Below, piece by piece: positions 1 to 10,200 of a stretch of DNA of 64,000 nucleotides. The translations under genes were made by a program, and so were the position numbers. Under the pieces are notes generated by a model, which had not been told where the DNA came from, did not search any database, and saw only the letters and a list, made by a program, of their open reading frames with translations. Source of the DNA: Labilibaculum manganireducens. GTDB taxonomy: Bacteria; Bacteroidota; Bacteroidia; Bacteroidales; Marinifilaceae. The stretch covers positions 1-64,000 of the forward strand of contig NZ_MVDE01000026.1 in the NCBI RefSeq assembly GCF_002843385.1, in the 5' to 3' direction. The number at the start of each line of letters is the position of its first letter. Within the stretch, counting starts at the first letter, position 1.

Positions 1-58
1 GGATTTAGGTTTGTTTAATATGTCGAATAAATATGTACTGTTACAAAATTAATTTGAA

Positions 59-126
59 ATCGCCGTATACGAGAGTACGTACGGTGGTGTGAGAGGGCGA
101 GGGAGTAATCCCTCTACCTACTCGAT
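59..126 (+). mobile_element. 3' end of a group II intron (domains V and VI)
   Basis: Bases 59-88 fold into a typical intron domain V. A 9-bp lower stem (59-67 with 80-88) contains a CGC catalytic triad at 61-63. A 2-base CG bulge lies at 78-79, and a 3-bp upper stem is capped by a GAGA tetraloop at 71-74. Bases 91-123 form domain VI: an upper stem 99-103/110-114, lower pairs, and an unpaired A at 120, seven bases from the end. The usual CTACTCGAT-type 3' end closes at about 126. The intron-encoded reverse transcriptase would lie upstream, outside the window. Whether the intron is full length cannot be seen. Confidence 0.85.
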
Positions 127-134
127 TTTAATAA

Positions 135-156
135 AAGTCATCTGAAAAGATGACTT
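135..156 (+). other. hairpin directly downstream of the intron
   Basis: A perfect 9-bp stem (135-143 with 148-156) closes on a GAAA tetraloop. No T-run follows, so it does not look like a complete terminator. It lies in the 3' exon nine bases after the intron end and may belong to the insertion target or to the leader of the citrate synthase gene. Confidence 0.5.
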
Positions 157-314
157 CGGAGGTGGTTAATTTTCAATAAACTACTAATAGTCTATATGTT
201 AAGTTTCCTAATCAGCCATTTTTTTGTAACTTATATAAAGTCCTCTTGCCTCTGTTAAGTGTATTGCCTGCACTCTTTTTTAGATTTGTGTTGAAACGGA
301 ATAATAAAATTGAT

Positions 315-1598
315 ATGGATAATCTACGGGAAGGAATTCAAAATCACATTATTGAATTGCAGTTGGAAATTGATAATATTTTTGCCCGAGGCCGTAATTC
401 AGTAGTTTCGGAAGTTACTGTCGGACAAATATATGGTGGAATGCGTGGATTGGTTGCATTGGCTTGCAACACCTCTTATGTTGATCCTTATTCGGGCCTT
501 TATATCGGAAAGTATACAACAAATGAGTTTTCGGATAAATTACCTGAGGAAATATTTTTCCTTTTGAGTACAGGAAAATTTCCGGATAAGGAATCGCTTG
601 CCGATTTTCAGAATGATTTAAATAAACGTGCCAAGGTACCGCAATACACATGGGATGTGTTGCGCAGTCTTCCAAAAGACACGCATCCGATGACCATGTT
701 GAGTCTGGGTATTTTGTCGATGGAAAATGAGTCTGTATTTAAAAAAGAGTATCAGAAAGGCTTACAAAAAGCAGATTATTGGAAATACACCCTGGAGGAT
801 GCGATGAATATACTTGCAAAGTTACCAGAACTTGCAGCAGGTATTTATCGAATTCGCTTTGGAGACGGGAATTTAATTCCTTACGATTCAAATTTGAATT
901 GGTCGGGCAATTTGGCACACATGCTTGGTGTTAATGATGATGAGGGATTTGCGGATTTAATGCGCCTGTATTTGGTTTTGCATTGCGATCATGAAGGAGG
1001 GAATGTGAGCGCATTTACATCAAGAGTGGTTAATTCGGCTCTTTCGGATTTGTATTATGCCGTTTCAGCAGGACTTAACGGTTTGGCAGGTCCGTTACAT
1101 GGCTTGGCAAATCAGGAGTGTTTACGATTCATCCTAAAAATTCATGATCAACTTGGAGCTGATCCGGACGATAAAGAATTAAAGAAATATATTATAGATA
1201 CTTTGGATTCAGGCAATGTGATTCCTGGTTATGGTCACGCGGTACTTCGGGTAACCGACCCTCGGTTTACAGCTTTTATGAATTTTGGGAATGACAATTG
1301 TGCCGGTAATCATTGTTTTAAAATTGCCAAAAAACTATTCAAGCTGGTTCCTGATATTTTATCAGCTTATAAAGGAGGTAAAGTGGCTAGCCCATGGCCA
1401 AATGTTGATGCCATGTCGGGTTCGCTGCTTTATCATTACGGGCTGAATCAGTTCGATTTCTATACCGTTTTGTTTGGTGTTTCGAGAGTAATGGGTTTTT
1501 GTGCTCAGAATATCCTTGCCTTAGGATTGGGACAGCCAATTATCAGACCTAAAAGTGTGACCAATAAATGGGTAATAGATAAACTTGACGAGAATTGA
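315..1598 (+). CDS. gltA: citrate synthase, eukaryotic-like type
   Basis: Condenses acetyl-CoA with oxaloacetate to citrate at the entry of the TCA cycle, in the cytoplasm. The protein has 427 residues from the ATG at 315. An in-frame TTG at 246 would add 23 residues that look unlike the family, so I prefer 315. The opening GQIYGGMRG resembles the eukaryotic/Bacteroidota type rather than the shorter E. coli form. The expected active-site residues are present: His226 in DHEGGNVS, His308 in PGYGHAVLR and Asp365 in WPNVDAMSG. The gene stands alone. A group II intron ends about 190 bases upstream, so its native promoter may have been displaced. Confidence 0.93.
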   Translation: MDNLREGIQNHIIELQLEIDNIFARGRNSVVSEVTVGQIYGGMRGLVALACNTSYVDPYSGLYIGKYTTNEFSDKLPEEIFFLLSTGKFPDKESLADFQNDLNKRAKVPQYTWDVLRSLPKDTHPMTMLSLGILSMENESVFKKEYQKGLQKADYWKYTLEDAMNILAKLPELAAGIYRIRFGDGNLIPYDSNLNWSGNLAHMLGVNDDEGFADLMRLYLVLHCDHEGGNVSAFTSRVVNSALSDLYYAVSAGLNGLAGPLHGLANQECLRFILKIHDQLGADPDDKELKKYIIDTLDSGNVIPGYGHAVLRVTDPRFTAFMNFGNDNCAGNHCFKIAKKLFKLVPDILSAYKGGKVASPWPNVDAMSGSLLYHYGLNQFDFYTVLFGVSRVMGFCAQNILALGLGQPIIRPKSVTNKWVIDKLDEN

Positions 1599-1689
1599 AA
1601 CTGAGAGAAGCGACTAGTGCCAATCGGGTTCTTATTTAAATTTTAAATGTCAATCGCACAGAATTTATTTCAGATTTCCTTAAAGTGAT

Positions 1690-1697
1690 TATCTTTG
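1690..1697 (+). promoter_or_regulatory. Bacteroidota -7 promoter box for the ABC-F gene
   Basis: TATCTTTG matches the TAnnTTTG -7 consensus of the Bacteroidota primary sigma factor. The expected start of transcription is a few bases downstream, leaving a leader of roughly 15 bases before the ATG at 1719. No clear -33 TTTG is seen. Confidence 0.5.
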
Positions 1698-1718
1698 CGG
1701 CTCATTTAAATTAAAGAG

Positions 1719-3356
1719 ATGATTAGTGTAGATGCTTTAGCGGTAGAATTTGGAGGAACCACTTTATTTAAAGACATTTCCTTTGTGATTAATGAAAAGG
1801 ACAGAATTGCTTTAATGGGAAAAAACGGGGCTGGTAAATCTACTCTTTTGAAAATAATTGCAGGAGCCGAAAGTCCTTCCCGTGGAAGAGTTTCAAGTCC
1901 TAAGGATAAGGTGATTGCTTATTTGCCACAGCATTTAATGACAGATAATACCCGTACGGTATTCGAAGAAACAGCTCAGGCTTTTGCTTCCATTTTCGAA
2001 ATGGAGAAGCAGATTGAGGAAATGAATGTGGAATTGGGTACGCGAACAGATTTTGAATCGGAGAGCTATTACAAATTGATTGAGGATGTTTCTGCTTTAA
2101 GTGAAATATACTATTCGATAGAAGAAATAAACTACGATGCAGAAGTTGAGAAAACACTGTTTGGATTGGGGTTTGTACGGGAAGATTTCACAAGACCAAC
2201 CAGCGAATTTAGCGGCGGTTGGAGAATGAGAATCGAATTGGCGAAAATTCTTCTGCAAAATCCCGATTTGATTCTTTTGGATGAGCCGACGAATCACCTG
2301 GATATTGAATCGATACAATGGTTAGAGGATTTTCTGATTAATTCGGGAAAAGCCGTTGTTATTATTTCTCATGACAGGGCTTTTGTTGATAAAATCACGA
2401 CACGGACTATTGAAATTACAATGGGGAGAATTTACGATTACAAAGTAAATTACTCTCAATATTTAGAGCTTCGCAAGGAACGAAGAGTTCATCAGCAAAA
2501 AGCATTTGAGGAACAGCAAAAAATGATTGCTGATAATCAGACTTTTATTGACAGGTTTAAGGGTACGTATTCCAAAACACTGGCGGTTCAATCGCGGGTG
2601 AAAATGCTCGAAAAACTCGATATTGTTGAGGTTGATGAGGAAGATAATTCAGCACTTCGTTTAAAATTCCCGCCATCGCCGCGTTCAGGAAATTATCCTG
2701 TAATTATGGAAGATGTTGAAAAAACTTACGGTGATCATACTGTATTTTCAGGTGTGAATTTTACAATACAAAGAGGAGAGAAGCTGGCTTTTGTAGGTAA
2801 AAACGGAGAAGGAAAATCGACTTTGGTAAAAGCCATTATGCAGGAAATTGAGCATGGCGGTAACTTAACACTTGGGCACAATACGATGATTGGTTATTTT
2901 GCTCAGAATCAGGCTTCGTTGATGGATGAAAATTTAACGGTTTTTCAAACCATTGATGATATTGCCAAGGGAGATATCCGAACAAAAATTAAAGATATAT
3001 TAGGTGCTTTCATGTTTGGAGGTGACAACTCAACAAAAAAGGTAAAAGTTCTGTCGGGTGGAGAAAAAACCCGGTTGGCAATGATTAAATTGTTGCTGGA
3101 GCCGGTGAATTTGCTGATTCTTGATGAGCCAACCAATCATTTGGATATGAAAACCAAAGATATTTTGAAGTCCGCCTTAAAAGAATTTGACGGAACCATT
3201 ATTCTGGTTTCTCACGACCGTGATTTTCTGGATGGTTTGGCCGAGAAGGTATACGAATTTGGCAACAAGAAGGTGAAGGAACATTTGGGTGATATTTACT
3301 CCTTCCTGAGCAAAAAGAAAATGGAGAATTTAAACGAACTGGAACGTAAGAATTAG
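1719..3356 (+). CDS. ABC-F family ATP-binding protein
   Basis: A soluble ABC-F ATPase, 545 residues, with two nucleotide-binding domains and no membrane segment. Proteins of this family act on the ribosome, either as translation factors or for antibiotic protection; which applies here is not visible. The first domain has Walker A GKNGAGKS at 34-41, a signature SGGW near 165 and LLLDEPTNHLD. The second has GKNGEGKS near 361, SGGEK near 446 and LILDEPTNHLD. The basic, helical linker between them (about 240-300) is the interaction region typical of ABC-F. The gene stands alone, with its own promoter box and terminator. The length is normal for EttA/YdiF-like members. Confidence 0.9.
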   Translation: MISVDALAVEFGGTTLFKDISFVINEKDRIALMGKNGAGKSTLLKIIAGAESPSRGRVSSPKDKVIAYLPQHLMTDNTRTVFEETAQAFASIFEMEKQIEEMNVELGTRTDFESESYYKLIEDVSALSEIYYSIEEINYDAEVEKTLFGLGFVREDFTRPTSEFSGGWRMRIELAKILLQNPDLILLDEPTNHLDIESIQWLEDFLINSGKAVVIISHDRAFVDKITTRTIEITMGRIYDYKVNYSQYLELRKERRVHQQKAFEEQQKMIADNQTFIDRFKGTYSKTLAVQSRVKMLEKLDIVEVDEEDNSALRLKFPPSPRSGNYPVIMEDVEKTYGDHTVFSGVNFTIQRGEKLAFVGKNGEGKSTLVKAIMQEIEHGGNLTLGHNTMIGYFAQNQASLMDENLTVFQTIDDIAKGDIRTKIKDILGAFMFGGDNSTKKVKVLSGGEKTRLAMIKLLLEPVNLLILDEPTNHLDMKTKDILKSALKEFDGTIILVSHDRDFLDGLAEKVYEFGNKKVKEHLGDIYSFLSKKKMENLNELERKN

Positions 3357-3386
3357 ATCAGCACAGCAAACAATACAATTATATTG

Positions 3387-3414
3387 AAGAGACGCCATTG
3401 CGTCTCTTTTTTTG
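3387..3414 (+). terminator. intrinsic terminator of the ABC-F gene
   Basis: A 9-bp stem, AAGAGACGC paired with GCGTCTCTT, encloses a CATT loop and is followed by a T-run. Confidence 0.85.
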
Positions 3415-3425
3415 TTGAAACTCAT

Positions 3426-3965
3426 TTATTGTTCTAACCATGAAATTACCTTTTCGCAATTTGGTTTTTCTTTTGGGGAAAGTACATCAATAAGCTTCCC
3501 ATTTTCATCAATCAGGTATTTTTGGAAGTTCCATTTTACTTTCGAATCCATCACTCCATTTTTCGACTTTTGTGTCAGCCAGCTGTAAATTGGATGTATA
3601 TCACTTCCTTTTACTGATATTTTTGACATCATGGGAAAGCTGACGCCGTAATTCTTTGTGCAAAATTCTTTTATTTCTTCATCAGTTCCAGGTTCCTGCC
3701 AAAGGAAGTTATTCGCAGGAAAGCCTACAATTACAAAATCTTTATCCTGATATTCCTTGTACAATGCCTCTAATAATTCGTATTGAGGAGTAAATCCACA
3801 TTTAGATGCTGTATTGACAATCATGATTTTTTTGCCCTTTAAATCAGCAAAATTAAACTCCGAACCGTCAATTGAAGTAACAGTAAATTGGTAAATACTC
3901 TCTTGGGAAAAGCTCATAAAAGAAGTTGAAATAAGTAAGATACAGATGGTAATTATTTTTCGCAT
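3426..3965 (-). CDS. glutathione peroxidase family protein, exported
   Basis: A thioredoxin-fold peroxidase of 179 residues that reduces hydrogen or lipid hydroperoxides. Bacterial cysteine members usually take electrons from thioredoxin rather than glutathione. An N-terminal signal peptide (about 1-20, ending SFMSFSQ) indicates export. The peroxidatic cysteine is Cys56 in SKCGFTPQYE. The second motif reads NNFLWQEPG where many relatives have NQFGxQEPG, so the Gln is kept and the preceding residues vary. The third catalytic position is the Trp in KWNFQKYL. The gene converges on the ABC-F gene. The substrate cannot be told from sequence. Confidence 0.88.
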   Translation of the reverse strand: MRKIITICILLISTSFMSFSQESIYQFTVTSIDGSEFNFADLKGKKIMIVNTASKCGFTPQYELLEALYKEYQDKDFVIVGFPANNFLWQEPGTDEEIKEFCTKNYGVSFPMMSKISVKGSDIHPIYSWLTQKSKNGVMDSKVKWNFQKYLIDENGKLIDVLSPKEKPNCEKVISWLEQ

Positions 3966-4087
3966 GGCATGATTATTTACATTAACGAGTCATCAATTTA
4001 CCTCCTTTTTTGTTCCGAAACAAGATGAGAAATAGTAATGCATTTTTATTTTATGATGAGCTTGACTCAGTTTGTACATTAGGCTGC

Positions 4088-4118
4088 AAAAAAAAGAGCA
4101 ACCAACCAGTTGCTCTTT
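4088..4118 (-). terminator. intrinsic terminator of the C69 peptidase gene
   Basis: On the minus strand a 10-bp stem, AAAGAGCAAC paired with GTTGCTCTTT, is followed by a U-run that corresponds to the A-run at 4088-4095. Confidence 0.8.
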
Positions 4119-4139
4119 CTCATTCAATATTTAGGGATA

Positions 4140-5726
4140 TTAGAATTTTTCATCGTATTTGGTCCAGATTCCATCACCAATTTCCCATGCTTTTTCAACC
4201 ACTTCGTTTCCAAGTTGAATGGTTCTGTTGGTAAGGAATTCCACTCTTTTTTTCTTACTCAAACTCATGAATTGCTCGTCAATTTTTGTTTGCTCCTCAA
4301 AATAGCTTTTTTGTAATGGAACAAACACCTTGTCAATATCGTGACGCATGTCGCCCCATCGCTGAGCCGATAATGTACCCAGTCGGTTGAAAGCCCACCA
4401 TGCAGAAGTGCGGGTATATCCCAATGTACGTGCTTTTACTTTATAGCTTTCGGCTAAATCTGTCGATCCTGAATAAACCGGAATATAAATTGAGCTTGCC
4501 ACATTATCCTGCGCCAACCACACAATGCCGCCAACTTCATCGGGCAACCAATCACGACATTGAATAATTGTTGCATACATGGTATACCAACGGGCTATGG
4601 TTCTTTCTCCCAGCTCATCCCATCCGCCATTCACACGAAACAATTTATTCATATCGTAAGGCATAAAAGGATTTGCAAAAGGAGATATCACTTCATTGCC
4701 GTCTTTATCTGCTTGTTTGATATTTTTCACAAAGTTATATGGAGTGCCTTCGTAGTAATCTTTAAAGATTTCTACCAATTTATCCATTGTTATTTTTTCA
4801 TCCGGTTTTACCGAGAAAGGAAAATCTTTGTCGTTGGCATCCAAATTCAGGGAAGGAGCTGCCATTGAAAGTACCCGCCATTCTCTTCTTCGTGAAGCCA
4901 GAGACAAACGACTCTCCGGTGCATAAGCGTAATTCCAGCGGAATGTTTCGCCTTCTTTCCACCATCCGTTTTCTTTGGCAACATCAAAAATATTCGCCGA
5001 TGCCATAAAATAATCCGGATTTTTTAAATCAATCTCTTTAATGGTACTGGCGTTCGCATTTACCGAAATGTGATCGTTCGGAACTCGTTGAGCAACCCAA
5101 ACGGCTCCTACTTTTCCTTTTCCCGGACCAACAACCTCAAAATGCCAAACCTCTTTTTTATCAGCAATGGTAAGACATTCGCCATAATCGCGCCAGCCGT
5201 ATTTTTTTAATAAATCATCAGCCAAACTAATTGCTTCGCGGGCAGAAGAACATCTTTCCAGCATTAATTGCTGCAAACGCTGACAATCGATCAAACATTC
5301 TGTAGAGAACAACTCTTCATGACCGCCAAAAGTAGATTCGCCAATGGCCAATTGCTTTTCGTTAATGCAAGGGTAGGCAGTATTTAGGAATTGGTAGGTT
5401 TTTTCAACCTGATCGATTTCTCCGATTTTTTTGTGCTGATAAGTTGGCATTGCCAAACTATCGCAGGCTGAGCGTTCAAACAACTCAAATTTATTTCCTT
5501 TGTTGTGCTTCTTAGCGGGAACAACATTCATCCATGCTCTTGTACGGTGACTGTCATCGGTGTGAGATGTAATAACAGAGCCGTCGGCAGTAGCCATTCT
5601 GCCAACCGTTATGGTGGTGCATCCTTCCGGAACACCGTTTTTCCAATCTGATTTGTCCTGAGCAATGGCAGAAAATGAAATTGACGCCATTAAAATGAAC
5701 AAGCTCATTCTAAGTTGTTTCTTCAT
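4140..5726 (-). CDS. C69 family dipeptidase, secreted
   Basis: A 528-residue peptidase of the C69 (PepD) family, which are Ntn-hydrolases that cleave dipeptides. A signal peptide (about 1-22, SFSAIAQ) precedes a short spacer. The mature nucleophile is expected to be Cys36, which starts CTTITVGRMATADGSVITSHT, the family's characteristic N-terminal block. Cleavage before this Cys would generate the active enzyme. The rest of the chain is full length and keeps the Tyr/Trp-rich C69 core. It probably acts in the periplasm or outside the cell on peptides. The CvfB-like gene lies 47 bases upstream on the same strand, but the functions look unrelated. Confidence 0.9.
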   Translation of the reverse strand: MKKQLRMSLFILMASISFSAIAQDKSDWKNGVPEGCTTITVGRMATADGSVITSHTDDSHRTRAWMNVVPAKKHNKGNKFELFERSACDSLAMPTYQHKKIGEIDQVEKTYQFLNTAYPCINEKQLAIGESTFGGHEELFSTECLIDCQRLQQLMLERCSSAREAISLADDLLKKYGWRDYGECLTIADKKEVWHFEVVGPGKGKVGAVWVAQRVPNDHISVNANASTIKEIDLKNPDYFMASANIFDVAKENGWWKEGETFRWNYAYAPESRLSLASRRREWRVLSMAAPSLNLDANDKDFPFSVKPDEKITMDKLVEIFKDYYEGTPYNFVKNIKQADKDGNEVISPFANPFMPYDMNKLFRVNGGWDELGERTIARWYTMYATIIQCRDWLPDEVGGIVWLAQDNVASSIYIPVYSGSTDLAESYKVKARTLGYTRTSAWWAFNRLGTLSAQRWGDMRHDIDKVFVPLQKSYFEEQTKIDEQFMSLSKKKRVEFLTNRTIQLGNEVVEKAWEIGDGIWTKYDEKF

Positions 5727-5773
5727 AAGTTCGTGTTGTGTTGTTTAGCAGTTGTGTTGTTTGTTCTTCTTTT

Positions 5774-6637
5774 CTATTTAGCGCCTTTCACTAAAAATAT
5801 GCCCGAATCTTCAATGGTGATTAGTTTTTGTTTGTAAAGCAGACCGACTGCCTTTTTGAAGTTCTTTTTACTCATATTTAGAAGGTGATAAATATCTTCA
5901 GGTGAACTTTTGTCGTTTAAAGGAAGAAAACCATCTTCTTTCTTTAGCTGAGATAGAATTTGTTCTCCTGAATCAGGAATTTTGTTTTCGTAACCTTGTT
6001 TTTGAAGGCAAACGTCAATTTTTCCATCAGGACGAATTTTCTTAATATATGCCTTGCGCACATCTCCGCATCGAACAGGTTCAAAAATTTCATTCTGATA
6101 CAACATTCCCAATGCGTCGTTGCTAATCAATACCTGATAACCTAAATCATTTCTTCTTCCGATCAGGATTTCTATTTCGTCGCCTTCGGCATAGGAGGTC
6201 TCTACGTCTCTAAGTACGTTTTCGATTTTGGCTGTTCCAACAATCCGGCCGGATGCATTGTCCAGATAAACAAATATTAGGTAAGAATAACCAACCTGCA
6301 TGTTGTCTTTTTGCTCACTAAACGGAACAAACAAATCTTTAGCGATTCCCCAGTCGAGAAATGCGCCTAAATTATTGACCGTTTTCACCTTTAAATAAGC
6401 AAATTCACCTACTGTAGCATAGGGAATAAGAGTTGTTGCAATAATTCGATTTTCCGAATCACGATAGATAAATACTTTAATAGTATCATCCAATTGGGTT
6501 TTAGGAGGCACATATCGGGTAGGCAAAAGAATTAAAGATTCATCTTCTCCCTGTAAATACACTCCAAAATCGACTATTTTAGCAACTTTTAACGATGCAA
6601 ACTGACCAATTATACTCACAATATTATATTTTATCAC
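5774..6637 (-). CDS. CvfB-like S1 RNA-binding protein
   Basis: A 287-residue cytoplasmic protein of the CvfB family, which has three S1-like RNA-binding domains and a C-terminal winged helix. It opens with the family's GQFASLKVAKIVDFGVYLQ and a second S1 segment, GEFAYLKVKTVNNLGAFLDWG. A third S1 lies at about 140-210, and the end (about 225-287, EDIYHLLNMSKKNFKKAVGLLYKQ) is helix-turn-helix-like. In Staphylococcus CvfB affects virulence gene expression. Its role in Bacteroidota is not established. The start ATG is at 6637; no strong ribosome site is seen, as is normal in this phylum. Confidence 0.85.
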   Translation of the reverse strand: MIKYNIVSIIGQFASLKVAKIVDFGVYLQGEDESLILLPTRYVPPKTQLDDTIKVFIYRDSENRIIATTLIPYATVGEFAYLKVKTVNNLGAFLDWGIAKDLFVPFSEQKDNMQVGYSYLIFVYLDNASGRIVGTAKIENVLRDVETSYAEGDEIEILIGRRNDLGYQVLISNDALGMLYQNEIFEPVRCGDVRKAYIKKIRPDGKIDVCLQKQGYENKIPDSGEQILSQLKKEDGFLPLNDKSSPEDIYHLLNMSKKNFKKAVGLLYKQKLITIEDSGIFLVKGAK

Positions 6638-7244
6638 TTTATCTGTGTTGAATAAGAATCACTTACAGATGAAAGTGCGGTTTTACTACTTAAAAATTTA
6701 ACACGGTAAATGTAAGCATCTTTTTACGAAATATTCGTTTGCCGAGCCAATTCCCGAATTTCAAATTGAAAATGCTCTGCTCTATAAATCTTCCTGGAAA
6801 AGAGTATTAAATCGAACTGACTTTGCAGAATGAGGCATGTTGTACAGCAGATTTGTAAAATCGAAAAAATTGATCTGGGTATTTAAGCTCAATAAATGCT
6901 TAACAGTAGTTGTTATCGGTTAAGTATGTATCATTTTACAAGCTGCATTTCTGCGAGTGCCTATTTCAGTACTTTTTTTGTGATTTGTCATGTGGAGATT
7001 GCAATTTTCGTTATCGATTGCAGTTTCTATATGTTATTATTAAAGAAAAAAATCATTAATATTCTTGGGTATAAACACCCACTAAACGGTGTATTGTACA
7101 ACATACAGCGAATAATACAGAAAAATTTCTCCAATGAAAAATTGTTTTTATTTTTGATGCAGAATTAAATCGCATTGATTCGATTCCAATTTAAAGCAAC
7201 TCTCTCGAGTAATAATTGGGGATAAAAAATTAACAAGTCAGGGT
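6638..7244. other. gene-free spacer
   Basis: About 600 AT-rich bases separate two divergent genes. A 90-codon frame at 6896-7168 has no recognisable content, and its codon use looks like non-coding DNA, so I do not call it. The region should contain the promoters of both flanking genes, but I cannot place a convincing TAnnTTTG box. Confidence 0.6.
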
Positions 7245-10200
7245 ATGAAAAAAAGGAAGTTATTAGTTAGAGATCTTACATTAAGAGATGGTCAGCAATC
7301 TCTTTTTGCTACAAGAATGCCACAGGCAGAAATTGAAAAGGTATTACACTTGTATAAAAAAGCCAATTTCTATGCAATGGAAGTTTGGGGTGGTGCAGTT
7401 CCTGATTCAGTTATGCGATACCTTAATGAAGATCCATGGTATCGTTTGGAGTCGATTAAAGAAGTGATAGGCGATGTTTCCAAACTTACCGCTCTATCCC
7501 GTGGTCGTAACCTTTTTGGATATAGTCCTTACCCGGAATCAGTAATCGAAGATTTCAATACTCAGGCAGTTAAGTCTGGATTGGGAATCATGCGTATTTT
7601 CGATTGCTTGAATGATATCGAAAACATGAAGTCAACCATTAAGTATGTGAAAGCTGCTGGTGGTATTGCTGATTGTGCAGTATGTTTTACTGTTGATTCT
7701 AAATTTCCTACCAAAAAAGAAGATCTTGAAAGATTAACAATAAAGAACCTTCCTGATCAGATTTTTGATCTGGATTACTTTGTTGATATGGCTAAGAAGC
7801 TTGAGGCTTTAGGTGCCGATATGATTTCATTAAAAGATATGGCTGGATTGGCTTCACCTTCATATGCAGGTCAAATCATCCGCCGTTTTAAAGAAGAATT
7901 AAATATTCCTGTAGATTTCCATTCACATTCTACACCAGGATATGGTTTGGCTTCTGCTCTTACCGCAATTATCAATGGCGTTGATATCATCGATACCAAC
8001 ATCATGAATTTTGCAGGTGGATCTGCTGCGCCGGCTTACGAATTGATCTACATTTTCTGTCAGAAATTAGGCATCGAACTGGATGGTGATGCCAAGACCG
8101 TTGTTGAGATCAACAAAATTCTGAAAGAGATTCGTATGAATGCTTTAGCTGATGTTGACAGCTACAAGCAGTTCCCTATTGAATTTGATATTACAAAAGA
8201 TAAATTGCCTGCCAACATCGATCAGTTATTCGATGATGCGATTAAGTATGCCAACGCCGATCAGGAAGAGGAACTGCTTGTTGCATGTCATGCAATTGAA
8301 GCATATTTTAATTTCCCGGCTCCGAACCAAATGGTTAAGGATGCGGAAATTCCTGGAGGTATGTATACCAACATGCTTAACCAGTTGAAAGCTTTAGGTT
8401 TGGAAACCCTGTTAGAGAGAGTGCTGGAAGTGGTACCAGTGGTTCGTTTGGACGCTGGCTGTCCGCCACTGGTAACCCCTTCTTCTCAAATTGTTGGTGT
8501 TCAGGCTGTAAACTGTGTAATCGATGAGAATTCAGGACGTCCGTTCTATACCAATGTATCGAATCAGTTCTTTAATTTGGTAAAAGGAGAGTATGGAACA
8601 ACTCCAATTGAGATTGCTCCTGAATTCCGTAAAAAGATTACCGGGAAAGCTGAAAAAGTAGAATACGATGTAGATGCTTATGTGTCTCCTGAAAATCCAA
8701 CATTGCCACAGTACGGAAACGTGAAATTGGCGAAGGATAATAAAGAATTCATGTTGCTTGAGTTGTTTCCGTTGGTAGCTAAAGGTTATCTGGAAGGAAA
8801 GCGTAAAGCAGAATTCGAAGCTCAAAGAGAAGTTAACCGCAAGAAAATTGCTGCAGAAAGAGTTGCTGTTAAACGTACAGGTAAACTAAAGATTCGTGAC
8901 CTTACCCTTCGTGATGGTCAGCAGTCATTGTTTGCTACACGTGTACCTCAGGCTGAAATTGAAAAAGTGCTTCCGATGTATAAGGATGCCAACTTTTATG
9001 CAATGGAAGTATGGGGTGGTGCAATTCCCGATTCGGTAATGCGTTACCTGAACGAGGATCCATGGCACCGTTTGGAGTCAATCAAAGAAGTGATTGGTGA
9101 TGTTTCTTATCTTACAGCACTATCCCGTGGTAGAAACTTGTTCGGATATTCTCCATATCCTGAATCAGTAATCGAAGGTTTCAACAGAAATGCAGTGAAA
9201 TCCGGTTTGGGTATCATGCGTATCTTCGATTGTCTGAATGATGTGAAGAACATGGAAACCACCATCAAATACATGAAAGAAGCCGGCGGTATTGCTGACT
9301 GTGCGGTTTGCTATACTGTTGATCCTAAATTTACAGGAAAACAAAGATGGAAAGCATTGTTGTCCGGAAAGAGATTGCCTAAGAAGATTTTCGATGTAGA
9401 TTACTTCCTGAACAAGGCAAAACAGATGCAGGCTTTGGGTGCTGATATGATTACTGTGAAAGATATGGCTGGATTGATTCCACCATCATTGTCAGGGAAA
9501 ATTATCAGAAGAATGAAAAGCGAATTGAATGTGCCAATCGATTTCCATACTCACTGTACTCCAGGTTACGGACTAGGTGCTGTTTTAATGGCAATTGTTA
9601 ACGGTGTTGATATTGTTGATACAAACATTCTGAACTTTGCAGGTGGACCGGCTGCTCCGGCATTCGAAATCATTCAGATTTTTGCTGATAAGTTAGGTTT
9701 GGACACTGGTGTGAATTTAGATGCTGTTGTTAAAATAAATGCTGAACTAAAGGGAATCCGCAGTCGGATTGCAGAATTCGATTCATACAAAATGTTCCCG
9801 TTGGAATTCGATATTACAGCTGATTATCTTCCAAAAGAGATTGATGCATTGTTCGATAAAGCGATTGTATTAGCGAAAGCAGATAAAGAAGCAGAATTGT
9901 TGGACGTATGTAACGCTATCGATAAATTCTTCAACTTTCCTGCACCAAACGAAGAAGTAAAAGCAGCTGAGATTCCAGGTGGTATGTATACCAATATGCT
10001 GGCTCAGTTGAAAGGTTTAGGTTTGGAAGATTTGCTGCCAACAGTGCTATTGAAGGTACCGGAAGTACGTGTTGCTGCGGGTTGTCCTCCATTGGTTACT
10101 CCATCGTCACAAATCATTGGTGTTCAGGCAGTAAATTATGTGTTGGATGTGAACAGCGGCAAAGCTCCTTATACAAATGTAAACAACCAATTCTTCAACC

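Noticed and set aside
4010-4316. Short plus-strand frames over the end of the C69 gene
   Set aside because: They lie antisense to a clear gene and its terminator and show no family features.
6896-7168. 90-codon frame in the spacer before the carboxyltransferase gene
   Set aside because: No ribosome context, no recognisable domain, and composition like the surrounding non-coding DNA.
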